From Puccinellia tenuiflora (lineage: Eukaryota; Streptophyta; Magnoliopsida; Poales; Poaceae): a stretch of DNA of 64,000 nt. Below the pieces are notes generated by a model. The model did not search any database, was not told where the DNA came from, and saw nothing but the letters and a program-made list of their open reading frames with translations. This document shows positions 1-11,632 of the stretch, one piece after another (within the stretch, counting starts at the first letter, position 1; every line of letters begins with the position of its first letter). Location: the NCBI GenBank assembly GCA_012064385.1, contig QRDG01000524.1, positions 145,110 to 209,109 of the forward strand. The letters run 5' to 3'. Position numbers and translations under genes: made by a program.

Positions 1-1097
1 TCAAAGCATCTACACTATCTCTTGTTCCCTTAGTGATTTGTGTGATGTCTTTGATATTTTAGAAGTTCATTTATATACAATGAGAAATTTGAGCTATGTG
101 CTATGCTTTTATGCAATAATCTCGTTTGTATATTTCGCTCCTTCTCAACCATCTCATATGTGCAAGTTTCTTTGTGGATGCATATCATCAATCAACGATT
201 TGTCTACTTAGAAACCTATACATATGAGAGAGGTCACCTTTTAGTTGGTATTCTAATTCTTAAGCTGCCTTGTCTTTTATCTATAATTCTTTGGTGGCTC
301 CAAATTTGTCTCATGAGTGCTTGTCTCATTGTTTATTGGTATCCTTGCACACTCATGTATTTGTTGAGGATCTTCCACTTCATGCTTACCATGGTGAGCA
401 TGTTGATTTTCATTTGACTAAATGCTCTCACTAGCTTTTGGCATTTTCAATTGGTTTTAGTTTTCAATTGGTATCCCTAAGCATGTGAACATACCTTTTT
501 AAAGATCTTCGTTTTGTCTCGGTTGGGCCTATCTTATGTTGAATCTTTGAAGATTGGTATCTCCTTATGGCTCAACCACATCTTTGGTGCAAGTGCTATG
601 ATTTGCGTTTGCATTATGCACAATTGCATCTTTTGCGTGTTCTAGATGATTTTGGGGGAGCGAGGATGCCATATTTGTGCACTCCTCAATAGTGCATGAA
701 CATTGGGGAGTTTCTCCGGTTTTATTTAGAACTCTCGCTTTGGTTCTTTTGATTGCTTTTCTCCTTTGTGGAGATGTTTAAAATGAACTCATTTCTTTGT
801 AATCTTTTGATCCTCAATATAGTTTGATTTCCTCTAATTTTTCGTTAAAAGGGATTGTCATCACCTTTATGGAGGAACTCATATTATATTGGCTCTCTAA
901 ATTTTTCTTCCCATTTCGGCAATCGATGCCAATGGGGGAGAAGTTTAGAGGGTTTAAGGGAATTTGGGTTTTATGCCTTTGTTGCATTTGCCATGCATGC
1001 GCTTGCATCCTTGCTTGTTTGTCTTGCAAGGATGCTCTATTCGTTATATAAACCCTCTTAAAAAGGGATTGTCATCAATTACCAAAATGGGGGAGAT
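1..1097 (+). mobile_element. 3' internal region of a Copia (Sirevirus-like) retrotransposon
   Basis: This stretch lies directly upstream of a complete 3' LTR, so it is the tail of the internal region of a retrotransposon that starts outside the window. No gag, protease, integrase or RT motif is visible. The 104-codon open frame at 103-417 is hydrophobic and low in complexity and is probably chance. Several polypurine stretches of the form GGGGGAGA (near 651, 931 and 1088) and a repeated 'GGGATTGTCATCA' block (near 851 and 1064) precede the LTR. Multiple PPT-like copies before the 3' LTR are a known habit of Sireviruses, which is why I favour that lineage. The coding part would have to lie to the left of the window to prove it. 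Confidence 0.65.
1084..1097 (+). promoter_or_regulatory. Polypurine tract of the Copia element
   Basis: AAAATGGGGGAGAT ends directly at the TGAAAG start of the LTR. This is the position where plus-strand DNA priming occurs. Similar purine runs upstream look like extra PPT copies. Confidence 0.7.
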
Positions 1098-2119
1098 TGA
1101 AAGTGCATGGTTGCTCCCATGCATGGTTTTGGTAATTAATGACAATCTCTATGGACTAATGTTTGTATTGAGCTATATTTGTAGGTGTGTCCATTTGTGT
1201 TGCTTGATCTCCATTTGTTGGAATCAAGGTTAAGGGAAGAAAAGATTTGTGTTGATCAAGGCTAAGTGCGGGTTGATCGACACTCAAGTCCAAGTGAAGA
1301 TATGCCGAAGAGTGCTTTCCCCATCTTGGTGTATGGGGGAGCGTCATGTGATTCTTCACCAAGCGAAGCGCAATCAAGAAAGGTGGTTCGTCTTGAGGAA
1401 ATGAAGATCATCGTCATCGACCTCAAGTGGATTTATTGCGCAAGGCAAAGGTATGTTCTTGATAGGGTTTCTATTTTACCGGTCTCATGATGTTTAGTGA
1501 GAGACCGGATTATAGGATAGATAACCGTACTATCAAGAGGGGCTCTCGACCGAATATCGTGATCGTATCGCCGTAGAGAGCACAAACCTTTGCATCCATG
1601 CAATCATCTTTATTGGTTCTTATTTTTCTCTAATCGTGGTGTGGTCTTGGTGCTTGTCGTGCTCGTCATGACAAAGCTAAGTTCACCGAAAACGGTTTTC
1701 ATATGCGTCTTCTATTGCGGTTTCGGTATTGGAGATTTTGCCGGTTCATCCGTGCGGAAGATTTATCGCTTCCATTTCTTTGCAAAATCTCCATTGCTTG
1801 TTTGCCATTTTCAAGGGTTGCATTTGTTGTCCTATTTCCAACAAAATTGGTTTCATCTCTTTTGGACTTCATTTGCAAAAGTTATTGCATTTCCGATTTG
1901 CAAATGGGAGCTTTTACCTTTCCCCATTTATTTTTATATTATATTCTTGGACTATGATGTTTCTCTGCATATTCTTGTAGTGCTCGTTGTGACGATTTCA
2001 ACGAGTCCAAGATTATCGAAAACGGAGTTCGTGGGCGAAAGTTATTGCGGTTTTATTCTCGGTGTTTCTTTTCTAAACAGAATTTCAGAAAAAGGAAAAA
2101 GAAAAAAAAGGGAAAAGGG

Positions 2120-2460
2120 GGGCGCAGACCAGCCGGCCTGGCCGGGCCCGAGGCCGGCCCAAGGCCGGGCAATTCGGGTGGGCCGCCGGCCTCCGCCTCG
2201 CGGCAGGCCGGGCCGTTCGGGTGGCTGGCCGGCCTTTACCTCGCCCCAGGCCGGTCCGTGGCCGGGTTGCCAGGCCGGCCGGCTCGGAAGCTCTCCCGGC
2301 CCACGTGCATGCGCGGCCGGCCCAAGGCCGGGGAAGCAGGCCGGTTTCCCAGCGTTTCTTCGTTCGCTGCTTCGGTTCGATGCTTGCCCAGATTCCCGGC
2401 CGACCTGGCCGGGCTGCCGGCCGGCCCCAGGCCGGGGTCTCGGGCTGGGCAGATTTTGCC
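2120..2460. repeat. GC-rich GGCCGG palindrome cluster in LTR
   Basis: About 340 bp built from GGCCGGCC, GGCCGGGC and CCCGGCC-type palindromic words lies just upstream of the TATA box. It is CpG-dense compared with the AT-rich surroundings and would fold strongly. GC-rich structured LTR segments are described for Sireviruses. A function in promoter or RNA structure is inference. Confidence 0.6.
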
Positions 2461-2483
2461 CCAACGGCTCTTTTTTTGGGCCC

Positions 2484-2493
2484 CTATAAAAAG
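2484..2493 (+). promoter_or_regulatory. LTR TATA box
   Basis: CTATAAAAAG sits about 1.39 kb into the LTR, immediately after the GC-rich block and before a pyrimidine-rich stretch. This is the expected U3/R promoter position. Confidence 0.55.
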
Positions 2494-3414
2494 GGCTTTT
2501 TCCCCCAAATTTCGAACTGAGCTCTTTTTCTCTCTCCCCACCATTGTTGCAAATCTTTAGAGCTCGATTCCTCCTAATCCCTCTGATGATTCTTGCCCAA
2601 ATTTAGGGAAACAAGAGAGGAGATCTAGATCCACTACTCCACCAAACAAAATCTCCTCTAAGTGAGAGAAACTCGTTGGATCTAGATTTTGGAGTTCTTG
2701 GTGTTTCTCCTTCGTTCTTCCTACTAAATCCCTACATAGCATTAGTTGCTTTGGTTGGATTTTGGGGAGAAGGATTTGACCACTTGGTGTGATCTTCCCC
2801 TTTTGCATTAGGTGCATCAGGTTGTGGTCCCCACGGTGATTCGTGGGATTGACGGTTGGGAGCTTGTTACTCTTGGTTCATTGGACCCTAGACGGTGGTG
2901 GTGCCGTGAAGACTTCGGCTTGTGAAGCTTCGGCACGATTTGGGAGTCCCCAATTGAGTTGTGGGTGTGTGCCCCAAGAACGGTGTAAAAGGGCTCCGGA
3001 GTCCGCCTCGAAGGATTCCGATAGTGGAAGGTGAACCAAACCTTTGGGTGCGGTTCATCGGAGAATATGGTGAGTACTTTGTGGCATCTTGAGTAGGCCT
3101 CTTGTGGCGAGCTCACACCTCTCCAACGAGACGTACTCCCTTAACAAGCAGGAACTCGGGAATATATCCTCGTCTCCGCGTGCCTCGGTTATTTCTATAC
3201 CCGAGCTTTTACTTATGCAATTTACATTGTGATAGCCTTCGTGCTTGAAGTTCATATCTTGCTATCACCTTGTTGCTTGCCTTGCTTAGCATAAGTTATT
3301 GGTGCACATTAGCCAAACCTAGTATATTAGGTTGTTGGCTTGTTAATTTAAACACATAGTTTTATTCCGCAATTATTAAGCACCTAAATAGAAAAAGTGT
3401 TACTCGCCTATTCA

Positions 3415-3437
3415 CCCCCCCCCCCCCCCCCCCCCCC
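3415..3437 (+). repeat. Poly-C homopolymer (about 23 C)
   Basis: A long C run lies just inside the end of the LTR. Short C runs are usual at this place in related LTRs, but this length is exceptional and may be over- or under-called. Confidence 0.8.
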
Positions 3438-3472
3438 TCTAGGCGACATCTCGGGCATAGCTTGTTCTTTCA

Positions 3473-3574
3473 CCGCCTCCTCCACGTACCATGTCTGACC
3501 TACCTCGCCGCTTCTGCTCTAGTCCGGCATTCTCTTCATCGGACTTTCACCAATCATACACGAGAAATATGTCG
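3473..3574. other. Short unassigned flank
   Basis: Sequence between the LTR end and the next repeat fragment. I see no gene or repeat signature. Confidence 0.5.
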
Positions 3575-3730
3575 TAGAAAATATATCATACCTTTGAAAC
3601 TTGTTTCAAATATCAGTGGAATGATATAATTTTTGTAGCGCAAAATACATGGTTTATACCTGTATTGGTCAAACTGATGATCAAAGTTAAACCTCGAAAT
3701 ACGTGTGCACCATTTGGGATGGAGGGAGCT
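3575..3730. mobile_element. Stowaway/Mariner-type MITE, right-end fragment
   Basis: The stretch ends with CATTTGGGATGGAGGGAG, the typical right terminus of a Triticeae Mariner-derived MITE. The preceding 130 bp resembles the internal part of such elements. A matching CTCCCTCC left end is not seen, so it looks truncated on the left. Confidence 0.45.
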
Positions 3731-4429
3731 GATCTCACTTCACGAATCCTAGGAGGTTTCATTTAAACCACTACAACTTGGATTGATTCGTCACAAAGAA
3801 ATATTAATATTTTTATAGAATCAGTCAGATGCAACTTTTTTTGTAACGATCCATTGGCTATTTTAAGCTTCATCTCATACACTTCGAAGTGGAGTATCAA
3901 AAGCATGCATGCACGCCTTTCTAATATAAGAAGTCTTTTTTTTACTCATTGTTTTTGGAAAACCAACACTAACTATATTCGCATTAGAAATAGTTTAAAA
4001 CAATTGGAAACAAATGGAGGCTAAAATTCAATTTAAGTAATTATGGCACATACTTTCTTATGGCATATACTTGTTTGACAACAACTAGTTTGCAAAAGAA
4101 AGCAAATATGACACAGACTTCATTGAAAGCCATGGGAAGATTGAAGCTTTCAATTGCAAATTCTAAGAGCATTTGGTGTACTCTGGCTGATGGTTTTCTC
4201 CAGTTTAACAGGTTCTCCTAGTGCCAGATTACCATATACATAAGTTGTTAATTATGCCATTGCTTATCCTTTTTAAGTGGACCCGGTTTTGTTCATTCAG
4301 GAGAGGTAAATGCTAACAAAACAAACATATATTCATACTGGTCCCCGTACATCTATTTCGAGTATTACTCTTAAAATATACTGCCGCAATAGTGAAATAA
4401 CATTAATTTAACAAGCACACGGTGGGAAA
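3731..4429. other. Degenerate non-coding sequence, partly duplicated
   Basis: No gene is visible. The part from about 4060 to 4190 resembles 7280-7370 and is the left edge of the diverged duplication annotated separately. Confidence 0.45.
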
Positions 4430-5410
4430 CCACAAATGGAGCGGGAGCTCCACGGTGACCTTTTTTCGAAAAAAATTTGAAATCAGAATTTATTACTTAG
4501 AAAGACTTCAGAACAAAAATCATAGGTGTAGATAATGTTGAACTCTGCAGGTGTGCAAAATCTCAATTAAAAATTCGTTATATTTATGACTACACAAAAA
4601 TGACATGTATGACAAATTTTCAAAATTTAAAATGTGCACTGTTCCACACACATAGATCCCACATTTGTCGTTTTTCCTCAGCCTAAAATTGAGATAATTT
4701 TGGTTTTTTTTTTTTGCACTAGTAGTGTACATCGTTATCTATATCTCGATTTTCCCCTCATTTTTTTGAAACTTTCAAATGTTATTTACAGGTTTTTCAA
4801 AAAACGAGCTCAATTGATCTCGGGAGCCATTTGTCCACTCTCACATAGAGCTTACTATTATCGTTCTCTCGCATGCCAAAATACTGTATATTAATAGTGA
4901 CATTTCTATACCAAGAAGCTGGTACGACCGTATTGCTTAATTACTTATCTAAGGCTAAGGAGTCCGTGTAGTAACAACACATTTAAGCTACAGACTTAAC
5001 GATCGCCACCTACTCAGTCTAGCAAGAAATCATGCCGCTCTTTTTCCCATCTTGAAATACATGTTCCTTGTAAATAGAAGAACCGGTACGCTGTATGGTG
5101 GTAGCTCTTTCTCTCCAAATCAAAGAAAAGCATGTGTTTTATCACCAACGAGTGCATATTGAAGAAGCCTAGCTAGTAGGTTAAAGTAAATGCAAGATAG
5201 CCTTGTCTAGGAACGAACATGCATGGTTTCTTTCGTTATAGATCTCTCGTCGATTTATTTAGCCTTTTATGCTCATATTTTCGGCGACCTTTGTATGTAT
5301 GAGCATTCTTATAGAGTTTATAAATAGAAATGGGAGGTTTTAGAAATGATTTGAGACCAACTGGTTGGTCCGCCCGTACGGATTACGCTAAAGCACACTG
5401 AAGAGCAACA
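4060..5410. repeat. Diverged segmental duplication, copy 1
   Basis: Collinear with 7280-7797. Shared landmarks in order are a 'TATGACACA' stretch, 'GCAAA(C)TTAAGAGCATT', 'AATCAAAGAAAA', 'GTTTTATCACCA', 'AAATGCAAGATA', 'TAGGAACGAACGTG'-like, and 'TCAGCGACCTTT'-like. Copy 1 is interrupted by the foldback MITE at 4430-4836. The copies are clearly diverged, so the duplication is old. No coding signal in either. Confidence 0.65.
4430..4836. mobile_element. Foldback MITE, family A
   Basis: The left end (ACAAATGGAGCGGGAGCTCC) and the inverted right end (ACAAATGGCTCCCGAGATC, read on the minus strand) form imperfect terminal inverted repeats with A/T-rich arms. The internal text around 4529-4577 (GTAGATAATGTTGAACTC and following) closely resembles the arm of the element at 62889-63317, so both belong to one family. 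No coding capacity. Superfamily uncertain. Confidence 0.55.
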
Positions 5411-6836
5411 AGAGCTCGTGCAATTGGAAAGCGAAGGTGAGCCGCTAAGACTCCTCTTGTTCTACTGGTCACTTGTGTGTTGCGCCGACAAGAGTAGCTA
5501 GGGTCTCTTGAGGGTGTGATGCAGTCGGAGTCCAAAGTGCGCCGGGCCGGAAAAACTACTCATTGTCTCCGTGAGTGTGTGCACGGTGATAACAGGATTA
5601 GAGCAGAACCCAAAGAATGGTGGACATATCCACGAGGTAGACCAGAATAAGATCCTCGAGCGATATTCATGACCAAATTTAGCATAAAGCTTCTATAAAT
5701 GTTTGATTTTGTGTAGATTATGCCAAAACCGAGAGCCTCCATAACGAAAACATGCGAAAATGCTCACCGCACCAAAGAGTCTGGTTGTCTTCCTCTGAGA
5801 ACGAACGTCAGATCCATTTGGTCAAAACGTGATTCTAAACGCAGTAGGTCCCCATGCTGAACAGAAAATAGCTGCAGCATCATCTTATCCCTTTATTTTG
5901 CTTGTTATTAACTGTAACGTGCAATATTTTGCCTTTTTTTCATGGATCCGCGGATTTATGATAGAAGTTCACAAGAAGTACAAACAGTTCAAACAGAATA
6001 AACGTGTTGATCCAGAGATGGCCACACATTGTTGATCCAGTCAGGAAATCTTGCCCCTAACAACTAGCGCCGCAGAGCAAAAATCGTTGCCATTGAATAG
6101 ATCTGAATCTTCTAACACCAAATTTGTAATAAACGATTTCCCGCTTTGCTCAGCGCCACCGGCGAGGTGGGCAAGGAGGCGGGTATACCTTATAATTGTC
6201 CCACACAACACTCATATAGAAAACATCATACCGTTTTTTGCATTTTTTTAGCCGAAATGAAACGACGCACACTTTGCAACTGAGTCAACGTCACGTGCAA
6301 TCCCAATCGAAGCCTGTGGTGGCAGACGGTAACCCCAGATGCGCGGGCCGACGGGAGTGGCCGTTAGGCGGCACCTACAGAGACGTGGCGGGGGTGGAAA
6401 AGAGCAGCCGACGCTGGAAAGAATAACAACGTGTTGTCGGGCGTGACCATCGGGAGGCATAGGAGGGTGGCTTGCAGCGGGTGGCGGGCCAAAGAAACGG
6501 ACTGGACATAAGGGTTTGCGTCCGACAGTAAGGATGACCAACAGCAGGGTTTGTGACTGACGGGGGGGAGGAGCGACTGAACGAGCTAAAGAATCGATAT
6601 AGAGTAAACAAACACAAGATGACAAATGAGAGGAAATCGATAGTGCGGCGGGAGCACAAGTTGCGTATGCGTGGTGAAAACGAAACCCTAGATTTTCTCC
6701 GATATCATGTTAGTGATACTACAACGACTTGTATTTCTCTAGAAACCAAAGGCTAGCATATACATGTAAACACCCATATAACAAAAAAAATACAGACTAT
6801 AATATTACTCTAAGAAAGACGTTTTGACTCCAGTGC
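5411..6836. other. Degenerate repeat-derived region, no supported gene
   Basis: Several short frames exist on both strands (for example minus 6625-6248) but none shows a recognisable domain. The word CACTTGTGTGTTGC (near 5470) and the block near 6060-6115 recur in the same order at about 17010 and 17262-17320, so this is a second copy of an old repeat that also lies to the right of the composite block. It may be LINE 5'-region derived. That is a guess. Confidence 0.4.
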
Positions 6837-7178
6837 TCTATGCTCCTCGTGGGTTCAAAAATAATAATAAACCATTTAAAAATATGAAAAATTTGGAGAC
6901 AAACATATACACATTTTTAACATAAATGCAGAGTCTTTGAACGAGATGACATTTTTGGTGCTCTGAAAAAAAAACAGTGTTTCTAAAATTATATTTTTAA
7001 ATCTCAGTTTGGTCATTGCTTTTGTATTTCTCGCATAGAGTACAATTTTTTTATTTTGTTTCGAAACTTTGCACGTATGTTAACAACTTGTATATGTTTT
7101 TCTCCAAAATTTTCAGATTTTTTTGAAATGTTATACTGTACAATATATTTCTTAAAAAAAATTACCAAGAGCATACGT
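6837..7178. mobile_element. Foldback MITE, family B (copy 1)
   Basis: The left arm (TATGCTCCTCG followed by A-rich text and GGAGACAAACATATACAC) is matched by the reverse complement of the right arm (TATGCTCTTGG, then GGAGAAAAACATATACAAG). The arms are about 130 bp. The same arm motif is found at 50380-50678. Non-coding. Confidence 0.6.
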
Positions 7179-7279
7179 ATGAGGTTGGCAGCCAATGTGA
7201 ATTTCCGATTGAAACAACGTTACCGAGTTTACAACCAGTGCTCCCCTATCTTAGTGAGCTAGCCAGCTGGGCTCACCTT

Positions 7280-7797
7280 TACAGACTTGACTGAAAGCAA
7301 TTATGACACATACTTGACTGAAAGTAATGGGATGAGATTGTTGAATGCAAACTTTAAGAGCATTCTTTAGAGTGGGGAAATCATGTCGCTTTTCTTCCCG
7401 TATTTAAATACTCCTACATGGTTCCTTATGAATAGATGAGCCGGTTGTATGGTGATAGCGCTTTCTCTAAGAATCAAAGAAAAAGCAGGAGTTTTATCAC
7501 CAGGAGTGTATGCTGAAGAACCTAGTATATAGTAGCCTAAAGCAGCAAGAGCAAATGCAAGATATCCTTAGCTAGGAACGAACGTGGGTTTTCTCTGTCG
7601 TCGATCTATTAACATTCACACTCATATTTTCAGCGACCTTTACGTGTCTACAGGTATTTTTACAGTTCGCAAATGGAAATGGAAGGCTTCAGAAATGATT
7701 TGAAACCTGCTGGTTGGTCTGCAGCGTTGACATAGCCGAGTATGGATTACCCTACAATACACCGAAGATTTGGCTCGTGCTGTCTGGGAAGAAATGA
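7280..7797. repeat. Diverged segmental duplication, copy 2
   Basis: Homologous to 4060-5410 (see there), lacking the family A MITE. It runs up to the left boundary of the 7798-16453 composite block. The homology appears to resume to the right of that block (about 16980-17320), as expected if the block inserted into the duplicated sequence. Confidence 0.6.
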
Positions 7798-7808
7798 GGT
7801 TGTTCCAG

Positions 7809-8195
7809 CGCGTCTAGCTAACGCGCGCTCGATGGAATCGCGCGGTTTCCGACCGGGTGTTGTTTCTGAAAACGGAAACAGATGGGAGCCCGCGTTTTTC
7901 CTTTTTCGGCCTGTCGGGCCTATTCCCTTTGTCTCGTGCATGGGCCACAGTGGGACAAAAGTTAACTGGGCTGCCGGGCCTATTCCCTTTTTTCGAGCGT
8001 AAGCGCATATTGGGCCGAGAATCTATTCACTGCTGGTTTTCAAAAAAATGTTCTAGCGGGAACAAACTGTTTCCCTCTCAAATTCAATTCCCTTTTTGGG
8101 ATTGTGTGATTATTAGGGTTAAAAAATAAAATGGGTGGGAGAAAAAGCACTTCCAACTGAAATCCATCACTTCCAACTGGAGTTCAAACAGGGAT
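7809..8195. other. GC-rich edge of the composite block
   Basis: Contains two near-identical GGCCTATTCCCTTT stretches (near 7917 and 7977) and a small CACTTCCAACTG repeat near 8150-8180. No supported ORF. Confidence 0.4.
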
Positions 8196-9900
8196 AGTAA
8201 AAACTTTATTATCAAGACTATAGTCTATATGTTATTGATGCGAGCAGAACTTGTATGATGTTACCAATTGAATATTAAGAAAGTTATCGGGCAGAGAAAA
8301 CTACGCATTATTACCAAGACTTTGGCATTAAAGTTATCGATATGATCAAACCAACCACATATCAAATATGTTATCAGCGTGGGAATGATAAAACTTTATT
8401 ATCAAGGCTATAGCCTACAAGTTATTGATGTGAGCAAAACTAGTATGATGTTTGCAATCACATATCAATCAAGTTATCAGTCGGGGAATACTAGGCATTA
8501 TTACCAAGACTTTGGCATAAAAGTTATCGATGTGAACAAAACTAGTACGATGTTACCAGCCGCATATCAAACAAGTTATCAGGCGAGGATACTAAAACTT
8601 TATTATCAGGGCTATAGCCTACAAGTTATCAATGTGACAAAACTAGTAGGATGTTACCAGACGCATACCAAACAAGTTATCAGGCGGGGATAATAAAAGC
8701 TTTATTACCAAGACTACAACCTACAAAATTATAATGTGAAGAAAACTACTATGATGTTACCAATCGTATATCAAACAAATTATCAGGGGAAAACTAGGCC
8801 TTATTACCAAGACTTTGACATAAAATTTATCGATGAGCAAAACTAGTACGATGTTACCAGCCGCATATCAAACAAGTTATCAGGCGAGATATACTAAAAC
8901 TTTATTATCAGGTCTATATACTACAAGTTATCAATGTGAAAGAAAACTAGTATGATGTTACCATATGGATATGAAACAAGTTATCACGCTGGGGATACTA
9001 CAAACTTTATTACCAAGACTATACCTTATAAGTTATCGATGTGAGCAAGACTAGCATGGTGTTACCAATCGCATATCAGGCAAGTTATCAAGCGGGGTAA
9101 AACTAGGCATTATTACCAAGACTTTGGCATAACAATTATCCATGTGAGAAAAGCTGGTATGATGTTATTACCAAAACTTAAACTAGTAAAGGTGTTACCA
9201 AGTATCTAGAATACAAGTTATCAAGCTAAAAACTAGTAGACGATGTTACCAAGCACATGGCAAGCAAGTTATCAATCATAAAACTAGTAAACATGTTACC
9301 AAGTATCTAGCAAACAAGTTACCGGGCTAAAAACTTGTAGACGATGTTACCAAACACATAGCAAGCAAGTTATCAATCTTGAAATTATTAAACATGTTAC
9401 CAAGTATCTAGCACACAACTTAGCAAGCTAAAAAACTATTAGATGATGTTAGCAAGCACATGACAATCAAGTTATCAATCTTAAAACTAGTAAACATGTT
9501 ATCAAGTATCCAGCAAGCAAGTTACCATGATAAAAACTTGTAGATGATGTTACCAAACACATAGCAAACAAGTTATCAATCTTAAAATTATTAAACATGT
9601 TACCAAGTAACTAGCACACAAGTTATCAAGCTAAAAACTAGTAGATGATGTTACCAAGCACATAGTAAGCAAGTTAACAATCTTAAAACTAGTAAAGATG
9701 TTACCAAGTATATAGCATACATGTTACCAAGCTAAAAAAACTAATAAAATATGTTACCAAGCACCTAGCAAAGAAGTTACCAATCTTATAACTAGTAAAC
9801 ATGTTACCAAATATCTAGCACACAAATTACCAAGTAAAAAAACTAGTAGAATGTGTTACCAAGGACCTAGCAAAGAAGTTACCGATCAAATACAAGTTTC
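8196..9900 (+). repeat. Minisatellite array with two nested periods
   Basis: The first part (8196 to about 9180) has units of about 102 bp sharing 'TATGATGTTACCA', 'CATATCAAACAAGTTATCAG' and a variable tail. Unit types with 'AAAACTTTATTATCA' and 'ACTAGGCATTATTACCA' heads tend to alternate, giving a period near 204 bp. From about 9180 on the units are about 52 bp ('AACTAGTA..ATGTTACCAAG..AGCA..AAGTTATCAA') and again alternate in two types. Non-coding: frames are only as long as one or a few units (for example 8379-8693). Confidence 0.8.
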
Positions 9901-10676
9901 AATATCCATACTACTAGAAAGTGTTAGTTATATTTCATTCCTATTGTTTATACTAGTAGAAAGTGTATTTTTTATCCCCGCCTATTATTGTTTCCCCTAA
10001 AAAGCCATTGGCCTAAAAAGGGAATTTAAAATGAGTTTGATCTAAGAAAAATGATTTTTTTTATAAGAAATACATGTTTTGATAAAAAAGGGAATAGAAA
10101 ATTTGAATTTTTTTATTTTCATTCAAGTTTTATTGCAGCCATTTTTAAACTCTAGCAATAAAAAATTAAGAAAAATAGCGTGGGGACGCAAGAAGAAAAG
10201 GGAATAGAAAGCAACGAAAGGGACCAGCTCACGCACGAGAGGAAACGAAATGATCAAGCAATAAAAAAGAACAATAGCAGGGACACGCTCGCACAAAAAC
10301 ACTTGCCTAAAATAAAATTATCCAATAATTTATTTATGTAAAATACATTTTAAAATTATACAAAAAATAGAAAAACACAAAGAGGAACAATTCAATGGAA
10401 GAGATACATACATGCCATGCAAAAAAAGTACAAACGGGCGCGTTAAAAAAAAAAAGAAAATAACGTGTATACGCTGCATAGGGACAAAAAAAAATGTAAG
10501 GAAGGAAGAATATAAAAAAAAAGGGAATGGAGGGGTTGCACGGCAGCAGAGCAAGCATGCATGCAACGCTGATCATAAAGAGCTTTGCAGCAAGTAGCGA
10601 GAAAAAAAAAGGGGACCATGCTGCATGCATAGATGAGCAAAGGAGAGAGAAAAAGGGAAGAGATTCGACCGTAGGG
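9901..10676. other. A-rich non-coding stretch
   Basis: Strongly purine/A-rich on the plus strand, with many AAAAA runs. The poly-lysine or poly-phenylalanine frames (10330-10795) follow from composition. I see nothing else. Confidence 0.5.
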
Positions 10677-10693
10677 GACCAGTTGCATGTGCT
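10677..10693. repeat. Left TSD of the non-LTR element
   Basis: GACCAGTTGCATGTGCT (17 bp). The right copy is split by the CACTA insertion: its first bases lie at 11628-11632 and its remainder at 16366-16380. A 17-bp TSD is in the range for target-primed reverse transcription. Confidence 0.85.
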
Positions 10694-11629
10694 TTTTTTT
10701 TTTGAAGTACATACGTATATATTAAGCCAACAGAAGCATACAGAGTACAGAATACGTACATACGGAGACAGACTGGTCCAGATGGACCTACACACCCGTA
10801 CAATTTGCAGAAAAACCCTTGAGGAAAAAGATAATTACACCTAGATCCCTAGGGTTCGCCGCGCCAGCAGGACACCGCCGCTCGACTCCGGCACCGGAGC
10901 ACCGTAAGAAGAAGAGGCGGAAACCATCAAATCCGAGGTTGAAGAATGAAGAAGCCCCATCGCCTCTCGGCTTTATGAACAACGACAAGAAGCACCATCG
11001 CTGTGGCATGCGGGTTGGGGATCTTCCCCAGGCGTACCTTCAACCTCCAGATCCAGCGCCTCCGGACGTCGCCGACGAGGAGCACCACCGGATCTGCCTT
11101 CCGCAGACCACACACCGAGCACGGGCATCGCCATCCTCCAGCACGCCACCGGCCCACACAGGCCAGCAGCAACAGCTCCGGCACAGAATCCTCCTTCTCC
11201 CCACCGGCGTTGGAGAGGACGCCGACAGGATGCGGCGGAGACAGAGGAACAAAAGTCCATAACGAGACCACCGCCGCATCGGTGGCCTCGCCTAGACACA
11301 CTAGCTCCGGCGAAGATGCTCACAGATCCGGTCCCAGCCGCCGCGGAAGCAGCCACCAGCAGCAGATCCGAAGCAACCTTGATCCCCTCCGCCGCCAGCA
11401 TCATCCAGCGAAAGAGCACCGAAGAAAACCTAAGCTATCTAGCTAATCTACCTAGAAGCAGAAGGGTCCGCCCGGCGATTCAACCCCCACCCCCTTCCGC
11501 CGGCAGCAAGGCCGGCGGAGAGGAGGGGGCGACGGAATCGCCGGCGGAAGAAGAGTTCGCCCTCTCGGTCGCCTCTCTCGTTTACTGTAGAAAGAGATAG
11601 GTGAGGGGAGGGGAAAGTGGCAGCGGTGA
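10694..11629 (-). mobile_element. Non-LTR retroelement, non-autonomous, poly(A) tailed
   Basis: On the plus strand the element starts with a poly-T run (10694-10703), so on the minus strand it ends in poly(A). It is flanked by a 17-bp TSD, which identifies insertion by target-primed reverse transcription. It is about 936 bp and GC-rich in its 5' half (11000-11600). It contains no endonuclease or reverse transcriptase motif, so it is a LINE-derived non-autonomous copy or a retrotransposed transcript. Overlapping frames on both strands (10819-11600) reflect GC-rich composition. I cannot name the family. Confidence 0.75.
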
Positions 11630-11632
11630 CCA

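Larger units (their letters stand above)
1098..3472 (+). repeat. 3' LTR of the Copia (Sirevirus-like) element
   Basis: The LTR begins TGAAAG and ends CTTTCA, a perfect 6-bp terminal inverted repeat, and follows a polypurine tract. Its length is 2375 bp. Inside are a U3 without long ORFs, a very GC-rich block (2120-2460), a TATA box (2484-2493), a run of about 23 C (3415-3437) and the common 'CTCTAGGCGACATC' close to the end. The matching 5' LTR and TSD are outside the window, so age and TSD cannot be read. Open frames inside it (for example 1590-2489) are shadows of GC-rich repeat sequence. Confidence 0.8.

Noticed and set aside
103..417. Hydrophobic 104-codon frame, possible envelope-like gene
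   Set aside because: Low-complexity Leu/Cys/Ile text, no signal or domain, and it lies in the non-coding tail of a Copia element.
1590..2560. Overlapping frames up to 299 codons
   Set aside because: They lie inside an LTR and owe their length to the GC-rich palindromes, being open in several frames and on both strands.
8196..9900. Possible CRISPR-like repeat-spacer array
   Set aside because: Repeats are contiguous and diverged with no unique spacers, and the genome is a plant.
10330..10844. Frames with poly-Phe or poly-Lys
   Set aside because: Result of A-rich composition.
10819..11600. Several frames of 90-148 codons on both strands
   Set aside because: GC-rich part of a non-autonomous poly(A) element; no domain, and frames overlap on both strands.
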